This document shows positions 1-10,703 of a stretch of DNA of 64,000 nucleotides, in pieces (position 1 is the first letter of the stretch; each line of letters begins with the position of its first letter). This DNA is from Isoetes taiwanensis. Lineage: Eukaryota > Streptophyta > Lycopodiopsida > Isoetales > Isoetaceae. A program made the translations under genes and the position numbers. The notes under the pieces were generated by a model. The model made no database searches. It saw only the letters and a program-made list of their open reading frames with translations, and was not told the origin of the DNA. The stretch spans positions 26,394,233 through 26,458,232 of the forward strand of contig JAJEKV010000003.1 in NCBI GenBank assembly GCA_021234155.1. Direction: 5' to 3'.

Positions 1-1400
1 CAAGTGGCCTTGGTATTTGCGCATATGGCACCGTGACCGACCGCTACCGTGGATTGGCGGTTGAGGCCGGGAAGCCAGCCTGCGGAACCATGATGTGGAA
101 TGAAAGGGAGCTCTTTGAAGAGCCACGCCAACGCAGAGGAAACATTGATCGAAAGTGGGATTGACAAGGTCGATAGCCTACTCCAAAGTCTTGGGACGCA
201 GTATTCACCATGAGTCAATAGCCGGAGGAAGTCCTTGGAGAAACCGCACCAAAACTGGCTCAGGTTGGGTACTCCTTTGAGTTTGCCGAGCGTAATGTGA
301 AGTCGACCCGCAAAATCCCCGCAGACTCGTGGGCTCTTGTTGAAGGTCATTGAGTTGCTTGAGATGAAGTTGATCATCATCCATGGTCCCATAATGAGAA
401 AGAAAAGCAGCTCTCATTTCGACCAATCTTGTTTCCAAAGTGGCTTTTGTTGGACATGAGCCATTGATGAGGAGAGCCACGCAGGTGGTGGAAAAGATGT
501 GGAATTTCAGTTGAGGTTGCGCATGACCATTTAGGACAGCTAGAGCCTCAAATTCTTCCATGTGGGCCCGAGCACTTTGGTCTAAGGGTTTGCCTTCGTG
601 GTTGCCAAAGGTGGGATAAGTCGTTTTAAGAGTCCGAAAAGGTAGATGTGAAAGTGCTTATCGACAGAACAATATAATGAGTATATTGAGGTGGAGTTGG
701 AGGTGGCATGGTGCCCGGGACCCCGATGAAGGGGTGATCGGGCTGAGGGACGTAAGGTGCCCGAGCATTGGTTTTGAGGTCGGTGAAGGTTGTAAAACGT
801 GAAGAGCGTGGGAAATGTAGGGAAAGGAAATTCCCCGGTAGGCTAAAAGAGACCCGTGGATATCCCCGCCACCCGGGAGATGATGGTTGTGAAGGAAGAG
901 GCGATGGCCCGAAGAGTGATGGATGTAGGCATGTTCGGGGTATGAAAGTAAGGTTGAGAAGGTTGAGCCCGATAGGGCTCCCCGAGCAGTGATGAGGTGA
1001 TCGAGGGCCGTGGAGCAATGTTTGCACGCTTTGGGGCGGGGAACGGGACGAGACAGACACGAGGGGTGGGTGGCGCCGATCGAGCCCGGAGACCGAATGT
1101 GGTCGCCTCAATGTCATAAGCTGATCCATACATGTCGCGAACAGCCTTCCCTTCGGATGATGTCGCCCAAGCGAGATGCCGCTCGAGAAAGGAGTTCTTC
1201 CGGGCGGAAGTTTCTACGCATATGGCGATGTAAGAAATGAGGATCTATTCGCACCAGCAGCGGCGACATGTTGTTTGGGGTCCGAGTTCGGGAACTCCTG
1301 GAAGACAGCCTCCTGTGGAGGACCCGTGGATCTAACAGAGAGTCCGGGGACTATGTCACGGATTTGCAAGAAGAGAACAAGAAGAAGAAAACAGTAACAA
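1..1400 (-). pseudogene. Ty3/gypsy gag region, copy 1, broken
   Basis: Minus-strand reading frames between about 1130 and 200 encode a retrotransposon Gag-like protein. It includes a stretch with GTMDDDQLHLKQLNDLQQEP and a following segment ending near 205. The same sequence lies at 29553-30570 in the second copy, upstream (in element orientation) of CCHC, protease and reverse transcriptase remnants, which identifies it as gag. The frame is broken several times, and the breaks differ between the copies. The start may lie near 1110, at a frame beginning MDQLMTLR. The sequence at 1380-1560 (upstream on the minus strand) is non-coding and probably leader or LTR. The rest of the element lies left of the window. 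Confidence 0.7.
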
Positions 1401-2160
1401 AGAGAACAATGAGAGGAAAATGATAAGCTTCCTTTGATATCAATGATGAACATACATGAGCTCTCACTATCGAGAGAAGACTGAAAAGAGACAAGACTCA
1501 AAACTCATCTAGCCTTCATGTGCTAGCTCTACTCATATATATAGTACAATGGCCTTGGGCCCAATATAGACACTCGACCGATCTCTGCCACTCTCTCGGA
1601 AGGAGGCCTGATTTGCGGTGAATGCCGGGCGGTGCCTCCCCGGCGCCTAGAATCATGCTGACGCTGACACGGGCGGTGACGGGCCATCACTTGTCCGAAG
1701 GGCGCTTTCTTGGTACTGCACCTGTGCTTTGATCAAGGCAATGGTTCGGCCGCTTGGTCTTCATTGGGCCTTTGACGGCTGACCCGTGGTTGACTGTGGA
1801 TCCTTGTTCTTGACCTGATCCGTCGTATGCATGAATAGTCCTGTACCAGGAGGCACAGGACTAACAAAGGGTTTTCTTTTCATGATATTATCAATATTTA
1901 GATGATGAAAATATTGCTTAAAAGGTAAGATAGTCTCTTTTTGCACATAGATTATTGGACAATAGTCAAAATAAAGAATTGCTCAACGTAATCTGGGAGC
2001 TTAAAGTAAATTTATTTGTATACCATGGGCTGGATGCTCCGTCTTTGATTTGCTCAGGTCGTTGTATGGAATGATAAGATTGCCAAGGGATTGACTGAGG
2101 TCGTCTGGAGGACTATGAGACTGTTGCCTAGGCTAGCTCGATCAATATTTTTTTCTTTTT
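1400..2160. other. Element leader/LTR-like and unassigned sequence
   Basis: No gene is visible. Positions 1530-1560 include an AT-rich TATA-like run (also at 30885-30900 in copy 2), compatible with LTR promoter sequence of the adjacent minus-strand gypsy element. No clear LTR pair or primer-binding site could be found for that element. The matching stretch in copy 2 is 30750-31528. Confidence 0.4.
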
Positions 2161-3870
2161 TTTTTTGTTTGAAGGCATGGTTAGTGGGACTTGCACCCGT
2201 CCGCATCTCCCACGTAATAACGCATTACAAGAAGGATTTTTCAAACGTTGGGCCACTGGCAGGGTAGTTCCCATCTATAAGGCAGACAACTCAAACAGCC
2301 TAGCCGAATACTAAACAATCATGGTCAACTCGCTCTTTGCAAAATTGTTTGCCAGCATTCTTGAGCAACAGTTGACGACGTAAACGGGAGAGGCAGAACT
2401 GCAAACCTTCACACAGGCAGGATTCAAATCTTAACACTCCCCCATTGATTATATTTTTATACTGTGTACCTTGGTTGAAGGTAGCATGAATGGACAACAT
2501 GACCTGTACTGTTGTTTTATCAATTTTGCAAATGCTTTTGACATTGCGCCCGAAAAATTTGTGGGAACAATTGAGACAGTTGGGAGCTCCTATAGATTTG
2601 CAAAATGCAGCATACAGGTTGCATGAGACATGCTCAGGCCAACGGACACTTTCAAGACAACCTGTCATTTGTAATATTGGAGTCTGCCAGGGATTCTACT
2701 TTCTCCAATGTTGTTTGGCCTCGATATTGATCAATTGGAAGGATGGCTTATCAAACATTTGGGAGGGGGGGGGGGGGAGCTACCTAATTATTTAGCAGAT
2801 CATATACGCCGATGATGTGGACCTATTAGCCTACACCTTGGAGGACATGCATGCCATCTAGATGCTCTAGATACTTGGCCAAGACTAAGGTACTGCTTGT
2901 CTCATCTTCACGCCAACCAAGGCTTTGCTCCTTCACTTATCAAGGGAAAAATGTGGAGGTAGCAACCACCTACAAGTACTTGGCCATAGATTTTGTCCAC
3001 CACATATTTGGACACTTCTATTCGGTTAGGAGATACAGCCCCGGGCTTGAAAGGCACTGTATGCAATGCAAAACAATAGTTTGTTCAGTCACACTTGTTC
3101 AGGGTTCTGGTAGAACCCATTCTTTTACATGGAGCCAAAGTCTGGGGCCCGATGATATCCCTGGCCACTTGGAATGATTTGGAGCAGATGCAGAAAGCCT
3201 TCCTAGCTCGGGCGCTTGGGGTAAAATCTAGAGTTTCATATCAGATTCCCCCGCAGGAGACAAGTTTCTTCCTCTACATAGGGGCCGTACTTGACCGCAA
3301 TATTATCTACTTTCAGAAGGTAGTCACTATGGGCAATGAATGTCTCCATAATCATGCTTATACTGTGGCTATGGGTCTGCAACAGCTCAAGGCCTGCTGG
3401 AAGGAGAGACGAGCTCAGTGGTTCACCTGATAGAATGTACCAGAGCACAAGGGCATACAAGTACAAAATGAAGAGGATCACCATCATCTAAGGCAATATT
3501 TTGATGCTTGCTTCTTCAACAAGCTTTGGGATGTTGGTGCCTTAGAATGGGTTAAAAGGGCATACTAACAGCACCAGATTAACTCCATGCTTACATGGGG
3601 TCCACAATGCTACTCACATGCACATTTGCCTATGAAGAAGCGCAGATTGATAGCTTCAATTTGCAAAGGTGAATATCGCCTTCAAATTGAGACAGACAGA
3701 TGGGCTTGGAAGGCACATGAGGACAGAATTTGTCAATGTTATCAAGAGGATGCCATTGAGGACGATTTTTTAATCCTTACAGTAATACATTTGATGTGCT
3801 ATTTGATTGGGTCCCATAGGTCTATTCATCTCTTGGATGATTAAAAAACCATTCAATTCAATTTAATTCT
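2160..3870 (+). mobile_element. LINE, 5'-truncated, plus strand, copy 1
   Basis: The plus strand encodes, in shifting frames, the reverse transcriptase and C-terminal part of a non-LTR retrotransposon. Recognisable in order are the fingers region near 2230-2340 (ANY/RT-type SLA-Y segment), a palm segment near 2480-2560 (LYCCFINFANAFD), and the catalytic YADD at 2805-2816. A thumb region at 3095-3430 (ILLHGAKVWG, QKAFLARALGVKS) follows, then a C-terminal Cys-rich segment at 3690-3760 (ICQCYQED). A TTCAA-type repeat tail lies at 3852-3866. No endonuclease domain is present, so it is truncated at the 5' end, as is usual for LINE copies. Stops and frameshifts make it inactive. It lies tail to tail with the minus-strand LINE at 5811-7372. 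Confidence 0.88.
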
Positions 3871-5810
3871 TATGCATCAATAATTATATAAATATAGAAC
3901 CACAATGCATTGATAGCTTAATGGAAAATATATCCATTGATAGCTTAATGGAAAATATATCAAGCTGTTGCTATACCCATTCGAATCCCAATGCATCAAT
4001 TCAAAATTAGGACCTTTTATTATAGTTTTAAGAGAACAAAAAAAGAAGAAGATATTTTTCATTATCGAGATAAATAATTAATTGGTGACAAAGACTATCA
4101 ACATCTGTATAACCGACAATAACATGATCATCAAAGATCGTAAACTTATTGGACTATGACAAAGATAAAAAAAGATAACTCCATCTTTTTCATGGAAACA
4201 TGAGAACATGTTAGTCGAAGAATCCCAACACTTATGAATGTCAAACCTATTTAATGAATGCACAAGCAAGCGTGGTAACATGGGAATAGCTTGTTACTAT
4301 GAGGAATCTTTTGTCTTTCTTGCACAAGGCGGATATACACAATAGTCACAATCGCTATATGTGGTAGGACTAAAGGAATAGAATAGAATAGAATCCCTTG
4401 CAGATGGAGTCGAACTTTTATCATACACATTCATATGTAGATAGATTGGACACATATCGATTTATATGACGATGTTCAATAGTACAAGCAATTAAGGGAT
4501 ATGTCATGTTGGTTCGGGATTTCAATAAACATGTTGCTTTAGCACAATTGATAAGTTTTGCCTTGTGGCAGAGAACTTACTACATCTTTAGACTGAAAAG
4601 ATTTTATAACAACATTCATCAACTATGAAAGTCATCTTATCACATGATTTGGTAGACAATTGCTCAAATGTGTGACATTTTTTACTCTATCATTTTTGCG
4701 ATAGTCTCCCATAGTGGCCATCCTTCTCTTTCTACACTTGCTTAATACGGTGGAGGGATTTAGTATTGTAGACTATGTCCTTATGATTAGAGTAGGAGCT
4801 TCATCTAGTACACATGTGAAGTGGTAATATATAGCAGGGATGAGAGGTAGATTCTGGCTATTATACCATCTTCTTTATAGCCGATTGACAACCAATATAT
4901 ATCTAATGTCAAACCCTTCGTACACGTCTCTGAAACTTCAGCTGGATTATAATAAAACAAAGGCTTATGTCAAACTACAATTGGAGGAGTTCTTTGGTAT
5001 TTTACAACTTTTCAAATTAGAGCAGCAAAATGATAAAATTGACAGAGTGCTATTGAATACAACAGAGAAAGCTTTGAGAAGATGATCCAAGAGGGTTCCA
5101 TCTGACTCTTTCACGTAATGCTTTCATTGGAATATGTTATTTGATGATAATGTGAAGTGAAGCAATAACTTGACCAAAATAAAACCCTTTTTCAAGAAAA
5201 ATAAGGTACAATACATAGCGCAACATCAACATAACATATTTACCTCTTCCTCCACGCAAATCTAGGACATTCTCAAGAGAGTCTTATATAAGTCCATGCA
5301 TGCTCATGGCAATATTTCTTTATAACCATGGATGCTATACTTGACTCAGCTCTATGAACAATTATTGTGCCAAGATAAATAACTCCACCTTGACTATCAC
5401 AACGGAAGATATTTTTAAAGGTTTGAGATACTTTTACCCGATTTAATTGAAGAATTTAAATTATTTGGAAGATCTTACCAAAGTTAGATTGTATTCCAGA
5501 AGATTGACATGGATACACAATTAACCACCCAACCGGATCCATTGAGCTTGCGCAGCTAGGCAAGCCCCCGAGGAAGACAGGTAAATGACCCCTTCATTCT
5601 TCCCATCGAACTCATCAAGGTTCCAAAGGGATATGGATACACAATTAACCACCCAACCGATCCATTGAGCTATCGCAAATCTACAATATTGATCCTGGCT
5701 TCAGGCTTATCGGATTGATCACGCTACTCCATATAGCCTCCAGTCAAAGCCTTCAATAACTGGTTTGGAAAAGAAAAAATACTCCACATCTTTAACTTTA
5801 ACCATTGAAA
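3870..5810. other. Non-coding interval between the LINEs, copy 1
   Basis: No gene is supported here. It holds a 27-bp perfect tandem duplication at 3908-3961, a short AATAG run near 4378-4395, and a roughly 39-bp direct repeat at 5511-5550 and 5633-5670 containing ACAATTAACCACCCAACC. The frames in this interval are short and show no recognisable family. The interval is almost unchanged in the second copy (33237-35174). Confidence 0.6.
3908..3961. repeat. 27-bp tandem duplication (two units)
   Basis: The unit beginning CATTGATAGCTTAATGG occurs twice in a row with no mismatch. It is present identically at 33275-33328 in the second copy, so it predates the large duplication. Confidence 0.9.
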
Positions 5811-7372
5811 TTTAATTTAATTTAATTTATATTCACGCCATTAAAGACCCTCAGGTCCATATGGCGAAGCATATTACAAAAAATATAAAATCCATAAGGC
5901 GCTTAAACAAAAGCACCAGTAGCTTCAAGAACTTCCATATTAACAAATAACTCTATTATATCAGCACGTTCCTTCCAAACATCCTTAAGATAAGAACTAA
6001 GGAGGAGGTACATCAAAGAGCTTCGACAATGTGGAACCTGAGATGTTATATTTTTCTCGTAAATGATTATAGGCAGGACACTCCAGAAACGCATGTACCT
6101 CTGACTCAATGTTTGGGTCAAGACAACTCGGGGAGTATCTTATATGTCGAGGAGTTCCATGCCACATGCCTGTCTCAACGTACAAATGATGAGAGGAAGT
6201 TCGTACCTGAGAAATCAGGATTCTATTTTTCCTGCTAATATTAGATAGCATGTAAGATTGTTTTTCTATATGCAACCATATTATTAACGCCGCCTTTGTA
6301 GTCTTCACAACACCGCCATTGAGTCCCACAATTTGCTCAACACTTTTGAATTATTTGTGCGGTACCACTTTCAATTTGCTCGAGTCGGGCCAGGTATACT
6401 CATTTACACCCCATCTTTCTACCCATTGCACCACTTGAGAGAACCATCCTCGTTCTTTAAGTTGCTGCATAGCCTGGAAAGGGGGACGCTCTGAGGGGAA
6501 CAATTTTACCCGATTTATATATATAATAGTAGTAACATAAAGCCTCTCGGCTTCAAGGGAATCAACCGGGCCGCAAGCATAATACAATAAATAGTTTATA
6601 TTTTAGTTCCAAGCTCTTCCATGAGAAATCTTTTTGCACCCTTTTCAATCTTGTCCCAACTTCATTGATCAAGTCTAGGGGCCCAAGCTAGACAAACATA
6701 TAAAATGACCGTCTTGACTTGGGTGTCATAAAGTAATCTCCTGACTTTCCAATGCCAAGATTATTCACACGACAAGTATGGAGCATAGCATAAAGGGTTC
6801 TAAGCTCACCAGATGCTCGTTTTTCCGCTGCCAATTTCCATGAATAATTACTCGCCATCTCTATACCAAGATATTTGTAACTATGCATTGTTTCTAGCTT
6901 ACATTCCCCAATGGTGAATCGAAAAGTTTTTTTGTGCCAACTATCATGACTTTAGATTTTGCAACATTGACAGCCATACCTTTCTGATTGCAAAATCCTT
7001 GAAGAGTATCCAAATGATATTGGAGACCAGCAGTAGTGCTAGAAATCAAGACTATATCATCCGCAAAAAGTAAAACTTGTATGAGATATCTACCAATCCT
7101 GACTCCAACATATCCTGTACGTGCAAACCACCCCTCAAGTTCATCTATATACAGTCCAAAAAGAGTGGAGGAACATGGGCAACCTTGTTTCAACCCAATT
7201 GTGCTCTGGACCTATTCAACGCTATCAGACGGAAATGAAAGTTCAATGAGTACCTGCTTATATAGATGTGCAACTGCTTGCTGGAGCTCTGGAGGAACTT
7301 GTAGTACCTCTAGCCTCTTTTGTAAGTCGCCTCGATCAACTCTATGAAAAGCTTTTGTGAGACCAATGAAGG
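5811..7372 (-). mobile_element. LINE, 5'-truncated, minus strand, copy 1
   Basis: Read on the minus strand, this encodes the C-terminal half of a non-LTR retrotransposon. The RT palm has KQGCPCSSTLFGLYIDELEG and the catalytic FADD near 7056-7067 (frame 7193-6894). A YKYLGIEM thumb segment follows at 6888-6688. Next comes a conserved linker region with RVKLFPSERPPFQAMQ at 6587-6351, and a C-terminal segment with ESEVHAFLECPAY at 6329-5997 that resembles the Cys/His region typical of plant LINEs. The 3' end carries a TTTAA-type repeat tail at 5811-5830. The copy stops at about 7372 inside the RT, next to an LTR-end-like sequence. Frames are interrupted between domains. It belongs to a different subfamily from the plus-strand LINE. 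Confidence 0.88.
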
Positions 7373-7377
7373 CGAAG

Positions 7378-7430
7378 TCCGGGCCTCAGGACGCCCCTAC
7401 TTCCTCTACCGCACTCACCGTATCGTAAGA
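7378..7430. repeat. LTR-terminus-like fragment, copy 1
   Basis: The sequence around GACGCCCCTAC and CACTCACCGTAT resembles the terminus of the 1.59-kb LTR family seen at 24590-26171 and 59064-60654. The second copy (36755-36800) fits better and begins GTGACGTCCCCTAC. Only about 45 bp match. It abuts the 5' breakpoint of the minus-strand LINE. Confidence 0.5.
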
Positions 7431-9384
7431 CGGAGCATTCCCCGTCACCGACACCACAGAAGTTTCCCTTAATCGCTTTTTAAATCGCTTGTTTTAAATC
7501 TCTTTTGTTGGCGCGGTCTGTGACGAGTATAAATTTGTGGCTGGAAGGCGAAGACCTGTGATGATTTAGGGTAAGAGAGCTGTGATGATTTAGGGTAAGA
7601 GAATTACTAGACTCTTCCGTAATCAGATGTGCGTGTCCGGGTGCATCCGCCTTCATCAAAATGGCATCTCCCCGCCATCGAAATAGTATGGTACATCTCT
7701 CGAAAAGTTTCGGCCCTGGCTTTCATACCGGGCACAATCAACGTAATCAAATTTTGCTATTCTATTGAAAGGAGTCAAGACTATAATAGGTTGTGATTGG
7801 TTTGTGGATGGATTGTCTCGTAAGATTTTAACTTTGCTAAACCGGGTCTGAACTCGTAAATTGGGTGATAAATTGTGTCGTTGATTAGAGGCATTCAACT
7901 CGCTAAAACTCGGCGCGCTGAAGAGGAAATCGTCAAGCTCTAAACTCGCCACGCTGAAGCTTAAGTTCTACTGAAGGTCTAAAATGTGAATAGAAAAAGT
8001 GTTTTTTTCTCAATTATATAATTGAAACGAAAAGTGTTCTCGAGGTAGAACAGATAAAAGAGAAGCTACAAACCCCAGAAACCTCTAAGCTTTTCTACCA
8101 CGCTATTTGAGTAGAAATATTATGAGTTTGATGTTTGAAATAAAGTCGTTTCTATTCAATTATATCATTGAATGGAAAATTGTAATGAGTATGATGTTTG
8201 AAAACAAAGTTGTTCTATTCTCGAGTTTGATGAACTCGTGATTGAAAATAAAGTCGTTTCTATTCTCAATTAAATTATTGAATGGAAGTAATTTCGATGG
8301 AGAGGATAATAATAAGAACAAACATTTAGAACATCCGGAGCAATGGAACCAACTAAACCAATAAACAACTGCGAATCTATCTAAAAGCAATTCGAGCTTT
8401 TCCATAAATCAAGATCAGAAGTCTGGCTTCCCAGATATTTGGATAACTAGCTTTCTAATGCCTCGATTTTCCTTTTATAAGCATCTGTAAGTAAGGGGCA
8501 GAAAGGTGTACAGGAGAATCGGTCTGGTGGAGATACATAGGATCTTTTTTATTTTTTGCATTTGTCACAAACTCTGCAGAGCAATCCAGCCACCCGTTCC
8601 AGACCACAGAGCTTATTTTCTTTTGGTGTAATCTAGCATAAATCTGTGCACAGGCCATCAAGAACCGAGAATTTTAGTAGTACTTTTTGTTATCTTGATC
8701 CAATCGAACCTGTAGACAGCAAATCCGGCAGCCTGTGATGGCTTTTGGTTCGTGGCTACATTTACGCCGCCCATATGAATATTAGAATGTCTGGAATATA
8801 GGTTTGTAATTAACTAAGTGTTAACTTTTAGTTTTGAGACTAGTTAGAATTAAAGCTAGTAATAAAAAGTCTTTACACATGCAATTTCACATGTGTTGAA
8901 ATTGGGGTTGGGCCTATTTGTACATTTCAAATTGATGGAATAATTTCAATTGAATAGAATTGTAGTTAGGGGTCTTTTATCCATTTCTGGATTAACCCAT
9001 TTCACGGAGACATATCATGGTCAATTTTATTGACTTTTTTCATAAAAGTCTATGTAAGGCCTTATACCTAAATCATTTTTGCCACGTAAACTAAATAAAA
9101 AGAAAAAAAAATTGCAACCTTTGTTTGCTCCTTAATCTTGGCTGGTCCTCTATTAGCTCACTCCCATATTGCATGAGGACGCAATTCAAGGATTAAACAT
9201 AGTTGACCATGTTGAAAGTGAAGGTTAATTTTTATTTTAGGTAATTAGTAAAATTTCATAACATGAATAAAGGTCATGCTTGATGAAAAAAGTCTTAACA
9301 TATTTAACGACATTATTATATAAAAATAAAACTTCATTATTATTATTATTAAAGATTATTAAAGGCTTATTATTTTATTATTGA
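7431..9384. other. Low-coding interval left of the Helitron, copy 1
   Basis: There is a 24-bp tandem duplication at 7556-7602 (CTGTGATGATTTAGGGTAAG). A 98-codon minus-strand frame (7952-7656) is not conserved in frame in the second copy, where an 84-codon frame covers 37105-36851 instead. Because the two copies disagree every few bases here, neither product can be trusted. The part from 8800 to 9384 is AT-rich and non-coding and nearly identical in copy 2 (38170-38754). No gene is called. Confidence 0.5.
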
Positions 9385-9412
9385 CTAGAAAAAGTGCCCA
9401 GCGTTGCTGGGC
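9385..9412 (-). other. Helitron 3' terminus: hairpin plus CTAG
   Basis: A 17-nt hairpin (7-bp stems, 3-nt loop) is followed on the minus strand by ACTTTTT and CTAG. The identical structure is at 38755-38782. On the plus strand it superficially resembles a bacterial terminator because T residues follow the stem. Confidence 0.85.
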
Positions 9413-9721
9413 TTTTCTTTGGGATTAAATTTCAAAGTTAATAAATATGTGGTTAAGAATGTTAATTGGCATATATGATCGTTTGTTAAAATGGAAGTTC
9501 AAAACTCTCCTTATACAGTAATTTTTTTATTGAGTTTAAAGAATCTTGCATTGATCATATAGGTATGATACCCCCCAAGACAACACGTGAAGTCGACACA
9601 AATTCATCTATTTAGTTCTTGTTGGAACTCTTACACTCTGTTTAAAGTGACATCCACTCTTGGATATCATAGAACATTCTCGTTGCATATTGCATATTTT
9701 CAATTATGATTATTGAAAAAC

Positions 9722-9776
9722 TGTGCAAAACTGGGGTCAATGTCACAAAAGTGTGCAAAACTGGGGTCAATGTCAA
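9722..9776. repeat. 30-bp tandem duplication in the Helitron
   Basis: The unit TGTGCAAAACTGGGGTCAAT plus ten more bases repeats once with a partial third start. It is conserved at 39077-39131. Confidence 0.9.
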
Positions 9777-10079
9777 ATTGAGAACCTGCAAAAGCCTAGA
9801 TGGTATGCTCTATCATGTCCATGCATATACACCAACATTTGCTTACTTTGTGCATGCAATACAATTCCATGCAATGTGATGGTGAATGTTTAGGATTTAT
9901 TGATTTCATTTTATAAATCAAAGTTGAAAAGATTGGCAAGTTCACATTTTCACATATGAGAATTCTTTGCCATTTTTTCTCAATCACCTATCTTCCCCCC
10001 AAGCTATAGTTATCAATGAAAATATAATTACAACTTCATTATAACAAAAATGTCCGATGTGCTTTTAGATTATGCCAAT

Positions 10080-10690
10080 ACCGCCTCATCATCATCATAA
10101 TAATACAATCTGCATTGCGTGTAGAGAGATATTTTGTGATCCCTTTCATATCAACCATCACAATCGCGGGCCCCGTTAAATTTAATAGAATCTCGCGGAT
10201 TTATGTGAAAAGCTCCTACAGAAGTTAGAACATTGCCCTTGCAAATCTCAAAACCCGCCGACAAATAACCTGCCTTGCCCGATTTCCATAGGTTGTCAGA
10301 ACATCAAAACATAAGATGAAGGTTGAGCTTTAAAAATGCAAAGACAAAAATCCCTCTACGTAATTGCCGATAAGACGGATGAAGATGTCCATGGGTCTAA
10401 GTTAGATATTGGGGTACAAAAGCACCCGCCCGTGACGCCGCTTTTGCAGGCTTGGTCCGGCTGCGGCTTGGAGAGCGGGAACGCCGATGATCCGCTTTTA
10501 GCAAATTGCTTCCTGACGATGATATGGCTACCCGCAAAATCAAATTCGGCACGTAATCAATTTGGCGGGTTGTTGTGAGATGGCATGGAGAGTGAATAGA
10601 TTTGGCAATGGCGGAAGCATGATCCTGTTGTACCCCCAACGTAATTTTTTTTGTGAAAAAGACTGGCCCAGACAACACAATTCTATGCAC
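10080..10690 (-). pseudogene. Unrecognised exon-like fragment(s), copy 1
   Basis: On the minus strand a segment reading FEICKGNVLT is seen in both copies (copy 2: 39649-39455, 64 codons). In copy 2 it is preceded by VICPLC, giving a CxxC...C arrangement. The frame breaks at different places in the two copies. No family could be assigned. It is probably another captured exon of the Helitron. Confidence 0.3.
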
Positions 10691-10703
10691 AACACGATTC
10701 TAA

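Noticed and set aside
2763-2777. Poly-G run as a G-quadruplex or regulatory element
   Set aside because: It lies inside the LINE reverse transcriptase and is interrupted by an A in the duplicate. It is most likely a homopolymer error or a decayed codon run.
7656-7952. 98-codon minus-strand frame starting MASLELDD
   Set aside because: The duplicate region has a different open frame (36851-37105), so neither protein is supported.
9396-9415. GC-rich hairpin followed by T residues, like a rho-independent terminator
   Set aside because: The genome is plant nuclear. The hairpin lies at the right distance from CTAG and forms a Helitron 3' end, and the other end is found at 16546.
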